Source of the DNA: Arthrobacter sp. SLBN-112
GTDB lineage: Bacteria; Actinomycetota; Actinomycetes; Actinomycetales; Micrococcaceae
Length of the DNA stretch: 64,000 nucleotides
Direction of reading: 5' to 3'
NCBI RefSeq assembly: GCF_006715225.1
Contig: NZ_VFMU01000001.1
Coordinates: forward strand, 62,001 to 126,000
This document shows positions 41,940 through 50,431 of this stretch, piece after piece (the stretch's first letter is position 1; the number at the start of each line of letters is the position of its first letter). Made by a program: the position numbers and the translations under genes. Under the pieces are notes generated by a model, which was not told where the DNA came from, made no database searches, and saw only the letters and a list, made by a program, of their open reading frames with translations.

Positions 41940-42410
41940 ATGCGCACAGCAGAACCACTCACCGAGACCGAACACGCCCACCGTCTTTCCGAGAACCTCA
42001 TCACCCAGCTGGCCAAGGGCCGGGAATGGGCCACCCCCGGGGTACAGGCGGCGCTGCAGCGAGCGGTGGCAGGACTGGACACCGGCATTGAGACCGCTTC
42101 CCCGCGCCTCCAGTCACTCCTGCGCCGTTTGGCGGACGAACTTGCCGGGGGTGTGGAAACCTACACTCCCCGGGTCCAGGAACGGTTGAGGCGGGTGGGA
42201 CCGAAGGCTGCCCCCGTCGCGGTCAAGGCTTCCCGGCCGGCGGGCAGGATGCTGTGGTGGATCGGCGCGCTTGCGGCCCTGGCAGCCGGGGCAGCAGTGT
42301 GGCGCTCCATGCAGGCGTCGAAGAAGGAGCCGGCGCCGTACGACAGTGCGCAGGAAACCACACGCACGGATCCGAACGTGGACGCAGACCTGGCTTCTGG
42401 CCGGATGTAG
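41940..42410 (+). CDS. small single-helix membrane protein
   Basis: A 156-residue protein. The first ~95 residues are amphipathic helices with a repeated pattern (WATPGVQAALQRAVAGL, ETASPRLQSLLRRLADEL, ETYTPRVQERLRRVG), suggesting coiled or membrane-lying helices. A transmembrane segment follows at ~102-120 (MLWWIGALAALAAGAAVW), then an acidic tail. AAGGAG precedes ATG 41940. No family is recognised. It converges with the XRE regulator, 19 bp away. Confidence 0.7.
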   Translation: MRTAEPLTETEHAHRLSENLITQLAKGREWATPGVQAALQRAVAGLDTGIETASPRLQSLLRRLADELAGGVETYTPRVQERLRRVGPKAAPVAVKASRPAGRMLWWIGALAALAAGAAVWRSMQASKKEPAPYDSAQETTRTDPNVDADLASGRM

Positions 42411-42429
42411 CGGCTGCATTGGGGCCAGC

Positions 42430-43311
42430 TCAGCTGATGTCCTGGGCGGCGGCCTCGGTGATGCTGCGCTGCGTGGCGGCCCAGCTGGCCAGGAGTTTCA
42501 GCGCGTCCTCTGACGGAGTTCCCGGCTCGGCCGTGTAGATGTTGATCCGGAGCCCGGGGTCGGCGGGGAGCTCCAGCGCCTCGTAGGTCAGGTCCAGGTC
42601 CCCCACGATCGAATGGTGGAGCTTCTTGCGGCCGGCGCGGTGGTACTTCACGTCGTGGCGGGCCCAGCGGGTGCGGAACTCCTCGCTGCGGGTCGAGAGC
42701 TCCCCGATCAGATCCGACAGGTCCTTGTCGTAGGGGTTCTTCCCGGCCGTGGAGCGAAGCACGGCCACGATATCGTCCGCCGCGCGCTCCCAGTCGGCGA
42801 AGAACTCCCGCGCCTTGGGGCTCAGGAACGTGAAGCGTGCGCTGTTGGGCGGGGTGCCGCCGTCGGCCATCATGTCCAGGTACAGCGCCCGGCCCAGCTC
42901 GTTGGAGGCCAAAACGTCGCCGCGGTCGTTGCGGACCCAGGCCGGCGCCGCGGTAATCGCATCGATGACCCGCTGCACGCTGGGCCGCACTGTCTGCGGA
43001 CTCCGCCTGCGCCGTACGCGCGGGGCAGCCGTGGACGCCCGGGCCAGGTCAAACAGGTGGGCCGTCTCGGCGTCGTCCAACTGCAATGCCCGCGCCAACG
43101 CCTCCAGGACGCTGTCCGAGGCCCCGGACAGGTTCCCCCGCTCCAGCCGGATGTAGTAATCGATGCTCATCCCGGCGAGCATCGCCACCTCCTCCCGCCG
43201 TAGCCCCGCCACCCGCCGGTTGCCGCCGTACGCGGGCAGCCCGGCATCCTCAGGCGTGAGCCGGGCGCGCCGGGAGGTCAGGAACTTCCGGACGTCATCG
43301 CTGTTGGTCAT
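42430..43311 (-). CDS. XRE-family regulator with MmyB-like ligand domain
   Basis: A 293-residue transcription factor. The helix-turn-helix at ~15-75 reads RVAGLRREEVAMLAGMSIDYYIRLERGN, the standard MmyB-type start. The C-terminal half (VQRVIDAITAAPAWVRNDRGDVLASNELGRALY, RFTFLSPKAREFFADWERAADDIVA, KKLHHSIVGDLDLTYEALEL) is the MmyB-like ligand-binding domain seen in many actinobacterial regulators. ATG at 43311 begins the homologous region. It is divergent from the aldo/keto reductase-SDR operon, with ~95 bp between, so it probably controls that operon, as in many relatives. Confidence 0.9.
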   Translation of the reverse strand: MTNSDDVRKFLTSRRARLTPEDAGLPAYGGNRRVAGLRREEVAMLAGMSIDYYIRLERGNLSGASDSVLEALARALQLDDAETAHLFDLARASTAAPRVRRRRSPQTVRPSVQRVIDAITAAPAWVRNDRGDVLASNELGRALYLDMMADGGTPPNSARFTFLSPKAREFFADWERAADDIVAVLRSTAGKNPYDKDLSDLIGELSTRSEEFRTRWARHDVKYHRAGRKKLHHSIVGDLDLTYEALELPADPGLRINIYTAEPGTPSEDALKLLASWAATQRSITEAAAQDIS

Positions 43312-43405
43312 GGCACCCACGCTACTCGCCGGGACCTGCAGCGAAGGAGGGACTGGCAAGCCCTCCCACAAACCGCCGCACCCGCATAGCGTGAAGGGCA
43401 TGGTT

Positions 43406-44287
43406 ATGGAACTCACGCTCAACAACGGAACCACAATGCCCGCGCTCGGCCTGGGCGTCTTCCAAAGTCCCCCGGAAGAGACGACGGCGGCCGTCCAGAC
43501 CGCGCTGGAGGTGGGTTACCGGCACATCGACACCGCCGCCGCGTACGGCAATGAGCGGGAGGTGGGCGAAGGCATCCGCCGCTCCGGCCTGGACCGTTCC
43601 GACGTCTTTATCGAGACAAAGGTCTGGGTCAGCGACTACGGCTATGACGAAGCCCTGCATGCCTGGGACAAGTCGGTCGGCAAGCTCGGGGTGGAGCAGC
43701 TGGACCTGCTCATCCTGCACCAGCCCGCCCCGGACCGGTTCGAGAAAACCATCGCCGCATACAAGGCTCTGGAAACCCTGCTCAAGGACGGACGCGTGCG
43801 GGCCATCGGCGTCAGCAACTTCCTGCCGCACCACCTCACGCAGCTGCTGGCCGAAACGTCCGTGGTTCCGGCAGTGAACCAGATCGAGCTGCACCCGTAC
43901 TTCGCTCAGCGGAACGTCCAGGCGGCCGATGCCGGGCACGGGATCCTCACCCAGGCGTGGTCGCCGATCGGCGGCATCACGTTCTACCCGGGCTGGGGCG
44001 AGAACCGGAAGAACGTCATGCGCGACCCGGCGATTGCCGCCCTCGCGCAGGCCCACGGCAAAACCCCCGCCCAGGTGATGCTGCGCTGGCACCTGCAGCA
44101 GGGCCGCTCCGCCATCCCCAAGTCAACCAACCCGGCACGCATCGCGGAAAACTTCGACGTGTTCGGCTTCGAGCTGTCCGCCGCAGAACTCGCCGCCATC
44201 GACGCCCTGGACACCAATGTCCGCAGCGGCCCCGACCCGGATGTGGCCCGCCCCGAGCGGTTCGCCATGGTCATCCCCGAAGTTTGA
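43406..44287 (+). CDS. aldo/keto reductase (AKR5-like)
   Basis: A 293-residue NADPH-dependent reductase of the AKR barrel family, 2,5-diketo-D-gluconate reductase-like. Catalytic tetrad segments: DTAAAYGNE (Asp, Tyr), ETKVW (Lys), LILHQP (His). The cofactor loop is IPKSTNPARIAENFDVF. ATG at 43406 has GAAGGG at 7-nt spacing; an ATG two codons upstream is possible. First gene of a three-gene operon with another AKR and an SDR. The substrate is unknown. Confidence 0.88.
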   Translation: MELTLNNGTTMPALGLGVFQSPPEETTAAVQTALEVGYRHIDTAAAYGNEREVGEGIRRSGLDRSDVFIETKVWVSDYGYDEALHAWDKSVGKLGVEQLDLLILHQPAPDRFEKTIAAYKALETLLKDGRVRAIGVSNFLPHHLTQLLAETSVVPAVNQIELHPYFAQRNVQAADAGHGILTQAWSPIGGITFYPGWGENRKNVMRDPAIAALAQAHGKTPAQVMLRWHLQQGRSAIPKSTNPARIAENFDVFGFELSAAELAAIDALDTNVRSGPDPDVARPERFAMVIPEV

Positions 44288-44318
44288 GAAGCCTGAACGC
44301 CTAAGAAAAGGAACCAGC

Positions 44319-45347
44319 ATGGAATACCGCCCGCTCGGCCGCACCGGTGTGCAGGTCAGCCCCCTCTGCCTCGGCGCAATGATGTTCGGCCCGTGGGGCA
44401 ACAATGACCGCGCCGACGCCACCCGGATCATCCACCGCGCGCTGGACGCCGGCATCAACTTTATCGACACCGCTGACGTCTACTCTGGCGGCGCCTCGGA
44501 GGAGATCGTCGGGGAGGCCCTGGCCGGCCGCCGGGATGACGTCTTCCTGGCCACCAAGTTCTTCATGCCCATGGACGAGGACGATCCCAACCAGCGCGGT
44601 GGATCCAGGCGCTGGATCATGCGGGCCGTGGAGGACTCGCTGCGCCGGCTGAACACGGACTACATCGACCTCTACCAGGTGCACCGGCCCAGCCCGGAGA
44701 TGGATGTGGAGGAGACCCTGGGCGCCCTCACCGATCTGGTCCGGCAGGGGAAGGTCCGCTACATCGGCTCCTCGTCCTATTCCGGCTCGCAGATCGTGGA
44801 GGCGCAGTGGGCCTCCCGGGAACGGAACCTGGAGCGGTTCGTCACCGAGCAGCCGCCGTACTCCATCCTGACCCGCGGGATCGAGGAGGACGTCCTGCCC
44901 ACGGTCCAGCGGCACGGGATGGGCACCCTCACCTACAGCCCGCTGGCCGGCGGCTGGCTCTCCGGCCGGTGGCGGAAGGACTCCGCGTCCAGGCCCACCT
45001 CGAGTGCCCGGCCCAGCGCCCGGTTCGACATGGCCCAGCCTGCCAACCAGCGCAAGCTGGACATCGTGGAGGAGCTGGCCCAGGTGGCCGAATGGGCCGG
45101 CGTCACGCTCATCGAGCTGGCCATCGCGTTCGTGATCAACCACCCCGGCGTCACCTCGGCCATCGTGGGCCCGCGCACCATGGAGCAGCTGGAGTCCTAC
45201 CTGCCGGCCGCGGACACCAAGCTGGGCCACGAAGTACTGGACCGCATCGACGAACTCGTGGCCCCCGGCGTCACCGTCAACCCGGACGACAACAGCTACG
45301 GCGCCCACGAACTCACCGCACAGGCACGACGGCGGCACGCAGCTTAG
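44319..45347 (+). CDS. aldo/keto reductase (YajO/Kv-beta-like)
   Basis: A 342-residue AKR of the larger, Kv-beta-like subgroup. The N-terminus MEYRPLGRTGVQVSPLCLGAM is typical. The tetrad is in DTADVYSGGASEE, ATKFF and YQVHRP. The cofactor end is VTSAIVGPRTMEQLESYL. ATG at 44319 has AAAAGGA upstream, 31 bp after the first AKR stop. It probably reduces aldehydes or ketones with NADPH; physiological substrate unknown. Confidence 0.9.
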   Translation: MEYRPLGRTGVQVSPLCLGAMMFGPWGNNDRADATRIIHRALDAGINFIDTADVYSGGASEEIVGEALAGRRDDVFLATKFFMPMDEDDPNQRGGSRRWIMRAVEDSLRRLNTDYIDLYQVHRPSPEMDVEETLGALTDLVRQGKVRYIGSSSYSGSQIVEAQWASRERNLERFVTEQPPYSILTRGIEEDVLPTVQRHGMGTLTYSPLAGGWLSGRWRKDSASRPTSSARPSARFDMAQPANQRKLDIVEELAQVAEWAGVTLIELAIAFVINHPGVTSAIVGPRTMEQLESYLPAADTKLGHEVLDRIDELVAPGVTVNPDDNSYGAHELTAQARRRHAA

Positions 45348-45394
45348 GTGCCGGCCGTTCGCTTTACCCCCACTCCCCTACGAAAGGAAAACCC

Positions 45395-46225
45395 ATGGCA
45401 ACGTGGCTCATCACAGGCTGCTCCACCGGACTTGGCCGCGCACTCGCGGAGGCGGTGCTCGCATCCGGGCACAACGCCGTCGTCACTGCCCGGAAGGTGG
45501 AGACGCTGCAGGACATCACCGCCGGATTCCCCGACACCGCGCTGGCGCTCCCCCTGGACGTCACCGACAAGGCGCAGATCAGCGCGGCGGTGAAGCAGGC
45601 GGAGGAGAAGTTTGGCAGCATCGACGTGCTGGTCAACAACGCCGGCTACGGCTACCGCGCCGCCGTGGAGGAAGCGGACGACGGCGACATCCGGCGGCTG
45701 TTCGACACGAACTTTTTCGGGGCGGTGGACATGATCAAGGCAGTTTTGCCCGGCATGCGCGTCAACAAACGCGGCTCCATCCTGAACATCTCCTCCATCG
45801 GGGCACGGATCACCCCGGCCGGCTCGGGCTACTACGCGGCCACCAAGGCGGCACTGGAGGGCATGTCCGGATCGCTGCGCAACGAACTGAAGCCGCTGGG
45901 CATCAACGTCACCGCCATCGAACCCGGCGGCTTCCGGACCGACTTCGCGGGCCGCTCGCTCACCCAGTCCGCGACGGCGATCGACGACTATGCGGACACG
46001 GCCGGCAAGCGCCGCAAGGAACACGACACCGCGCACGGCAACCAGCCCGGGGACCCGGACAAGGCCGCCCGGGCGATCATCGCCGTCGTCGAGTCCCCCA
46101 ACCCGCCGGGCCTGCTGGTCCTGGGCACGGACGCTTTCGGTGCCTTCGGCAAGGTGGCCGACGCCCAGCGCGCGGAGCTGGAGCAGTGGCAGGATCTGAG
46201 CACGGGCACCGACATCACGGACTGA
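45395..46225 (+). CDS. short-chain dehydrogenase/reductase
   Basis: A 276-residue classical SDR. TGCSTGLGRALAEA is the glycine-rich NAD(P) motif, LVNNAGYG the NNAG motif, NISSIGAR the catalytic Ser region, and YYAATKAALEGMSGSLRNEL the YxxxK helix. IEPGGFRTDFAG follows. GAAAGGA precedes ATG 45395; 47 bp after the second AKR. Last gene of the operon, closed by the inverted repeat at 46227. Confidence 0.9.
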   Translation: MATWLITGCSTGLGRALAEAVLASGHNAVVTARKVETLQDITAGFPDTALALPLDVTDKAQISAAVKQAEEKFGSIDVLVNNAGYGYRAAVEEADDGDIRRLFDTNFFGAVDMIKAVLPGMRVNKRGSILNISSIGARITPAGSGYYAATKAALEGMSGSLRNELKPLGINVTAIEPGGFRTDFAGRSLTQSATAIDDYADTAGKRRKEHDTAHGNQPGDPDKAARAIIAVVESPNPPGLLVLGTDAFGAFGKVADAQRAELEQWQDLSTGTDITD

Positions 46226-46226
46226 C

Positions 46227-46290
46227 CCAACTAGGTAGCAGTTAATGTCGTTTAGACGCGTCAAAGCGACATTAACTGCTACCCAGTTGG
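46227..46290. terminator. long inverted repeat after the SDR gene
   Basis: Arms of 24 nt (46227-46250 and 46267-46290) pair with one mismatch around a 16-nt loop. It begins 1 bp after the SDR stop codon, so it is the operon terminator. No long U-tract follows. Confidence 0.7.
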
Positions 46291-46414
46291 GGACGCAGGG
46301 TTCTCCCCTTCCCTGGCACCCACAATCGAGTACTAAATACTCATGACATGGCGCAAACCTGGTGCGAGAGTGAACTTGTTCCGTCAACATGTCGAGACAA
46401 GTGGGATCCGCACC

Positions 46415-46849
46415 ATGGCAGCAAAACGTCGTCGTTCAGCCAGCAAGGGCGGCGGCACCCTCGGGTGTGCCCCCTTCTTCGCCCTCATCGTCATTGCCCT
46501 CATCATTCAGTACTGGTGGGTCCTCCTGATTGCTGCGGGCGTGATTGCGCTGACCGTGGCACTCGTGCACACCGCAAAGGCCCCGCCACGTCCGGCCAGG
46601 GTGCCTCCGCCCAAGCCGCAACCCGCCATGGCGCCGCCCCGCCAGGTCCTCGGCGGGGATGACCTTGCAGCCCACATGCGCGCCGCAAAACAGGCCGGCC
46701 GTGTACGGGACATGCAGGAATGGGACTACGAGTGGATCCGGCTGGCCTACCCGGGAAAGAGTGTCCGCGAAGTCAATGACATCGCGAATGCCCATTTTGC
46801 CCGCGGCCGCTCCATCGGCATCAATTACGGAGACCCGTCCGCCCCGTGA
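46415..46849 (+). CDS. small membrane protein of unknown function
   Basis: A 144-residue protein: basic start (MAAKRRRSASKGG), two closely spaced hydrophobic segments (APFFALIVIALIIQYWWVLLIAAGVIALTVALV, ~18-52), a proline-rich linker, and a C-terminal ~55-residue helical part (DDLAAHMRAAKQAGRVRDMQEWDYEWIRLAYPG). The ATG at 46415 has GGGA 9 nt upstream; an in-frame ATG at 46343 would add 24 residues. No family is recognised. Confidence 0.65.
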   Translation: MAAKRRRSASKGGGTLGCAPFFALIVIALIIQYWWVLLIAAGVIALTVALVHTAKAPPRPARVPPPKPQPAMAPPRQVLGGDDLAAHMRAAKQAGRVRDMQEWDYEWIRLAYPGKSVREVNDIANAHFARGRSIGINYGDPSAP

Positions 46850-46899
46850 GCCAGGCCCGTTTGGGCAGTCGGCTGAAACGGCCGCCGTCGCGCGTCCCC

Positions 46900-46989
46900 G
46901 CCCAGTTACTCTTCCGGCACTTACCGCGGCACGCCGCCGCTATCGGCGTGCCGCGGGCCGAAGGCCGGGGCAGCCAAGAGTAACTGGGC
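46900..46989. terminator. nested inverted repeat between convergent genes
   Basis: Outer arms GCCCAGTTACTCTT (46900-46913) and AAGAGTAACTGGGC (46976-46989); inner perfect arms CCGCGGCACGCCG (46924-46936) and CGGCGTGCCGCGG (46944-46956) around CCGCTAT. It lies between the convergent 46415 and DinB-like genes. A double-stem bidirectional terminator is the simplest reading. Confidence 0.6.
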
Positions 46990-47011
46990 TGGAATGCACA
47001 CCCCGACGCCG

Positions 47012-47545
47012 TCAGGACAGCAGCGTAGTCAGGGTGAGCTGTGCGCGGTGGTGGCGGTAATGCTTCGGCGCCCATTCCAGGACGTCCCGGCGGCTCATCC
47101 AGGGCAGGAAGTACGGGTCCCAGCGGACGGGCATGGTCATGCCGCGGGCCAGTGCCTGGTTGTCCGCCCGGCTGTACCATTTCACGATCATCCGCGTGGT
47201 CCGGTCCATCATCCGCAGCATGCGCTCCGGCTTCAGGACCCGGCCCCCGGCGGCACTCCCGGCCCAGTTGACCCAGTTGTAGGGACGTGCGCAGGAGTCC
47301 AGGAGCTTGCTCCAGTACCGGGAGGCCGGCGGCGGCAGGCGGGAGAACAGGCCCAGGAGCGGTATTCCCGCCAGTGCGATGTTCTGTCCCAAGGCCATGT
47401 GAAAGAGCAGCTGCCGGTTGGTCCACCGGGTACCGATGGAAGGCAAGTCCAGCTCGTCGGCGGACGCAGCCAGGATGATGTTCCGGAAGTCGGACGCGAT
47501 CCACAGCACGTCTGCCCTCACCGGATCACTCTCCCGTACCGTCAT
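47012..47545 (-). CDS. DinB-like protein
   Basis: A 177-residue four-helix-bundle protein. RWTNRQLLFHMALGQNIAL near residue 40-60 supplies the first His and YRHHRAQLTLTTLL at the C-terminus the last ones, the usual three-His metal site of DinB/YfiT-type proteins. Some actinobacterial relatives are mycothiol-dependent transferases, but this one lacks a clear match to that subgroup. GGGAGG precedes ATG 47545. It lies just downstream of the arsenic operon on the same strand, 38 bp from the flavoprotein stop, and could be co-transcribed. Confidence 0.65.
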   Translation of the reverse strand: MTVRESDPVRADVLWIASDFRNIILAASADELDLPSIGTRWTNRQLLFHMALGQNIALAGIPLLGLFSRLPPPASRYWSKLLDSCARPYNWVNWAGSAAGGRVLKPERMLRMMDRTTRMIVKWYSRADNQALARGMTMPVRWDPYFLPWMSRRDVLEWAPKHYRHHRAQLTLTTLLS

Positions 47546-47583
47546 AAGAGCCTCCCATGCATGGATACCAGCCGGTGTTCACA

Positions 47584-48954
47584 TCATAGGCTGGCCGTTT
47601 CGCCGGTGCGGCCGTGCTGGAGGCCGGTGGCGAAACCGATCGTCACCGGCACCGGTGCCGGCGTTCCACAGCAGGAGTCCTCAGCGGCCTCCCCTGCATC
47701 ATCCGGAATGCTGGTGGAGCAGACGCCGGTTTCGGGGAGCTCGAGTTCCACGGCATCCGCCGCTGCGGTATCGCCTGCCAGGGCCGCGGCGATGGAGCGG
47801 ACCTGCTCGTAGCCGGTGGCCATGAGGAAGGTCGGCGCCCGGCCGTAGGACTTCATGCCGGCCAGGTAGAAGTCCTTCTCCGGCTGAGCCAGGATTTTGG
47901 CGCCGTGGGCAGGAACCGTGCCGCAGCTGTGGAAATCGGGATCGATCAGCGGGCCGAGCGCCTTCGGCGCATCCACGGCCGGGTCAAGGTCCAGCCGCAG
48001 CTCCGACAGGATGGACAGGTCCGGGCGGAACCCGGTGGCCGGGATGATCCGGTCCACGGTCACGCTCCGGCCGTCAGCAGCGTGCACGGTCACAGAACCG
48101 TCGTGGGCTTCGATGGAAGCCGTGTGGAACTTCGTCAGGAGCTGGACTGCTCCGGTGTCGACGGCGGTGTGCAGCCGGGCGCCGAGCTGGCCGCGGGCGG
48201 GCAGCTGGTCGGCGTCCCCGCCGCCGTAGGCACGGGCAGGGGTGGCAGCGCGGATGGCCCAGAGGACTTCCGTGCCCGGATTGGCGCGGGCCAGGCGGGC
48301 CAGGTCCAGGACCATATTGGCGGCGGAGTGTCCGGAGCCGATCACCAGGGTGCGGCGGGCGGCGAACCCGCCGGCCGACACGTCCGGGAGCGGTCCGGCA
48401 ACCAACCCCGCGGCACGTGCCTCAGCCTCGCCCGGGACCGGCAGTCCCGAAGCTCCCAGCGGCGACGGCGTGGTCCAGGTCCCGGAGGTATCGATCACGG
48501 CACGGGCCAGCAACTCGGTGACCTGCCCGCCGTCGTGCTTTATCCGCAGGAGGAACGGCGCCTGGTCGCGGCCCTGGCTGCGGCCCTTGTCCATGCCCTG
48601 CCGGGTGACGGCTACAACCCGGGCCCCGGTCCGAATCCTGTCCTTCAGCTCCGGTGTTGCGGCCAGGGGCTCCAGGTACTCGGAGACAATTTGGGATCCG
48701 TAGGGCAGCGCGGTGGGCCGGGGCGCCTCCCAGCCGTTGCGCTCCAGCAGCCGCACCGAAGCGGCGTCAAGGTTGTACTTCCAGGTGGAAAACACCCGGA
48801 CGTGTCCCCATTCCCGGATGGCGGAGCCCACCGTGGGCCCAGCCTCGAGGACGAGGGGTTCCAGCCCGCGTTCGAGCAGGTGCGCCGCCGCGGCCAGGCC
48901 CACGGGCCCGGCGCCGATCACGGCAACGGGCAGCGATTCCTGTGACGATGTCAT
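47584..48954 (-). CDS. arsenic-operon flavoprotein monooxygenase-like protein
   Basis: A 456-residue FAD/NAD(P) protein. The FAD motif is VAVIGAGPVGLAAAAHLLERG at the N-terminus, the NADPH motif TLVIGSGHSAANMVLDLA near 205, and RIIPATGFRPDLSIL near 300, the layout of class B monooxygenases and ArsO-type proteins. The C-terminal tail carries a vicinal cysteine pair (DSCCG, ~427) and another Cys in TGVCSTS (~411), absent from the enzyme core and suited to binding As(III). It begins 12 bp after arsC in the arsR-aquaporin-arsC operon. Its role in resistance is inferred from position; oxidation of arsenite or of an organoarsenical, or thiol repair, are all possible. Confidence 0.75.
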   Translation of the reverse strand: MTSSQESLPVAVIGAGPVGLAAAAHLLERGLEPLVLEAGPTVGSAIREWGHVRVFSTWKYNLDAASVRLLERNGWEAPRPTALPYGSQIVSEYLEPLAATPELKDRIRTGARVVAVTRQGMDKGRSQGRDQAPFLLRIKHDGGQVTELLARAVIDTSGTWTTPSPLGASGLPVPGEAEARAAGLVAGPLPDVSAGGFAARRTLVIGSGHSAANMVLDLARLARANPGTEVLWAIRAATPARAYGGGDADQLPARGQLGARLHTAVDTGAVQLLTKFHTASIEAHDGSVTVHAADGRSVTVDRIIPATGFRPDLSILSELRLDLDPAVDAPKALGPLIDPDFHSCGTVPAHGAKILAQPEKDFYLAGMKSYGRAPTFLMATGYEQVRSIAAALAGDTAAADAVELELPETGVCSTSIPDDAGEAAEDSCCGTPAPVPVTIGFATGLQHGRTGETASL

Positions 48955-48966
48955 GCTGTCCGCCTT

Positions 48967-49377
48967 TCAGATTTGTGCGGGGATCAGGGAGGCGATCAGG
49001 GCTTCAACGCGGGTCTTGATCTCGTCGCGGATGGGCCGGACGGACTCGACGCCCTTGCCGGCCGGGTCCGCCAGGACCCAGTCCTCATAGCGTTTGCCCG
49101 GGAAGTAGGGGCATTCATCGCCACAACCCATGGTGATCACCACGTCGGAATCCTTCACGGCCTCGGTGGTGAGGACCTTCGGGATCTCGGCGGACATGTC
49201 GATGCCCACCTCCGCCATGGCCTGGACCGCTGCCGGATTGACCTGCCCGGCCGGCTGCGAACCGGCGGAGCGCACCTCGATGGCGCCCTGTGACAGGGTG
49301 GTCAGGAAGGCGGCGGCCATCTGGGAGCGGCCGGCGTTGTGGACGCAGACGAACAAAACGGAGGGCTTTTGGCTCAT
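48967..49377 (-). CDS. arsC: arsenate reductase, LMW phosphatase type
   Basis: A 136-residue cytoplasmic enzyme reducing As(V) to As(III). The phosphatase-like loop is VCVHNAGRSQMAAA (Cys ~11), followed by VRSAGSQPAG and MGCGDECPYFPGKRYEDWVLADPAGKG. It resembles Corynebacterium ArsC enzymes that use mycothiol/mycoredoxin; the CGDEC cysteines could instead serve a thioredoxin cycle. Its start overlaps the aquaporin stop by 4 bp. Confidence 0.92.
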   Translation of the reverse strand: MSQKPSVLFVCVHNAGRSQMAAAFLTTLSQGAIEVRSAGSQPAGQVNPAAVQAMAEVGIDMSAEIPKVLTTEAVKDSDVVITMGCGDECPYFPGKRYEDWVLADPAGKGVESVRPIRDEIKTRVEALIASLIPAQI

Positions 49378-50078
49378 GAGAGCACCTTTCGGTCAGCAGC
49401 GGGAGCGGCGGAAACAGCGGTGAAGGACGGGTAGAGGAAGCGGACCAGGACGTACCCCGCAGCGCCGCCCAGCAGCTGCGCGAGGATGAAGGCAGGAGCC
49501 GACGACGGCGCGATGCCGGCAAAGGTGTCCGTGACAGTCCGGGCGATGGTCACGGCAGGGTTGGCGAAGCTGGTGGAGCTGGTAAACCAGTACGCGGCCG
49601 TGATGTACCCGCCGACGGCGAAGGCCACCCGGTCGGCCCGGCCTGACCGGACCGTGCCGAAGATGACCAGCAGCAGCCCCACCGTGGCGATGACCTCAGC
49701 CAGCCAGAGCGGTACGCCCGCGCGTTGGTGCGTGGAGAACGAAACGGCGTCCAGCCCGAACATCAGGTTGGCCGCCACCGTGCCGGCCAGGCCGCCCAGG
49801 ACCTGCCCGCCGATCAGGCCTGCCGCCGTCCTGGAGTCAATCATCCCCAGCGCCCGTTCCATCAGGGTCACCACGGGATTGAACGACGCCGACACCGGCT
49901 GGAGTGCCACGATCAGCGCCACCAGCGCGGCACCCGTGGCGAGGCTGTTCTGCAAAAGCTGCAGCCCGGCGTCGTCCGGGGACAGTGTGGACGCCATCAC
50001 GCCCGAGCCCACCACGGCCATGACCAGGAAGGCCGTGCCAACAAACTCAGCCGCCACCTGGCGGGACAGCACCTTCAC
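49374..50078 (-). CDS. aquaglyceroporin of the arsenic operon (AqpS-like)
   Basis: A 234-residue six-helix channel of the MIP family. The first pore half-helix reads SFNPVVTLMERALG (NPV instead of NPA), the second FANPAVTIARTVTD (NPA, with the Arg of the filter). It is placed between arsR and arsC with 4-bp overlaps on both sides, and no arsB or acr3 pump is nearby. By analogy with Sinorhizobium AqpS, it would let the arsenite made by ArsC flow out down its gradient. GTG start at 50078. Confidence 0.85.
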   Translation of the reverse strand: MKVLSRQVAAEFVGTAFLVMAVVGSGVMASTLSPDDAGLQLLQNSLATGAALVALIVALQPVSASFNPVVTLMERALGMIDSRTAAGLIGGQVLGGLAGTVAANLMFGLDAVSFSTHQRAGVPLWLAEVIATVGLLLVIFGTVRSGRADRVAFAVGGYITAAYWFTSSTSFANPAVTIARTVTDTFAGIAPSSAPAFILAQLLGGAAGYVLVRFLYPSFTAVSAAPAADRKVLS

Positions 50079-50431
50079 TTGGCCTGCCCGCCGATCAGGG
50101 CGGCCAGGTTCTGCAGGGCTTCGGTCCGGGCCCGGTAGTAGACCCAGACGCCGCGCTTCTCCCGGTCCAGCAAACCCACCTCATGCAGGATCTTCAGGTG
50201 GTGGCTGATGGTGGGCTGGGACAGCTCGAAGGCGTCGTTCAGGTCGCAGACGCAGGCCTCGCCGCCCTCATGCGAGGCGACCATGGACATCAGCCGCAGC
50301 CGGACCGGATCGGCCAGCGCCTTCAACAGCGGGGCAATTCCGTCTGCTTCCGATTCGGACAACGGCTGCCGGGCCAAGGGCGAACAACAGGCAACCGCTT
50401 GGACCGGGGTCAACTCGAAGGACATAGACAC
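50075..50431 (-). CDS. arsR: arsenic-responsive ArsR repressor
   Basis: A 118-residue winged-helix repressor. The recognition helix is LSQPTISHHLKILHEVGLL. Cys15 and Cys16 (VACCSPL) together with the CVC at 60-62 give an As(III) site; N-terminal Cys15/Cys16 is the arrangement known from Corynebacterium glutamicum ArsR1, while CVC alone is the E. coli type. First gene of the operon; the GTG at 50431 (or ATG 50425) lies inside its own operator, and its transcript may be leaderless. Its stop overlaps the aquaporin start. Confidence 0.92.
   Translation of the reverse strand: MSMSFELTPVQAVACCSPLARQPLSESEADGIAPLLKALADPVRLRLMSMVASHEGGEACVCDLNDAFELSQPTISHHLKILHEVGLLDREKRGVWVYYRARTEALQNLAALIGGQAK

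Noticed and set aside
44807..45394. N-terminal extension of the SDR
   Set aside because: Overlaps the second aldo/keto reductase out of frame; SDR homology begins at ATG 45395 with GAAAGGA.
47614..48945. 443-codon plus-strand frame opposite the arsenic flavoprotein
   Set aside because: Shadow of the FAD protein, which has intact nucleotide-binding motifs.
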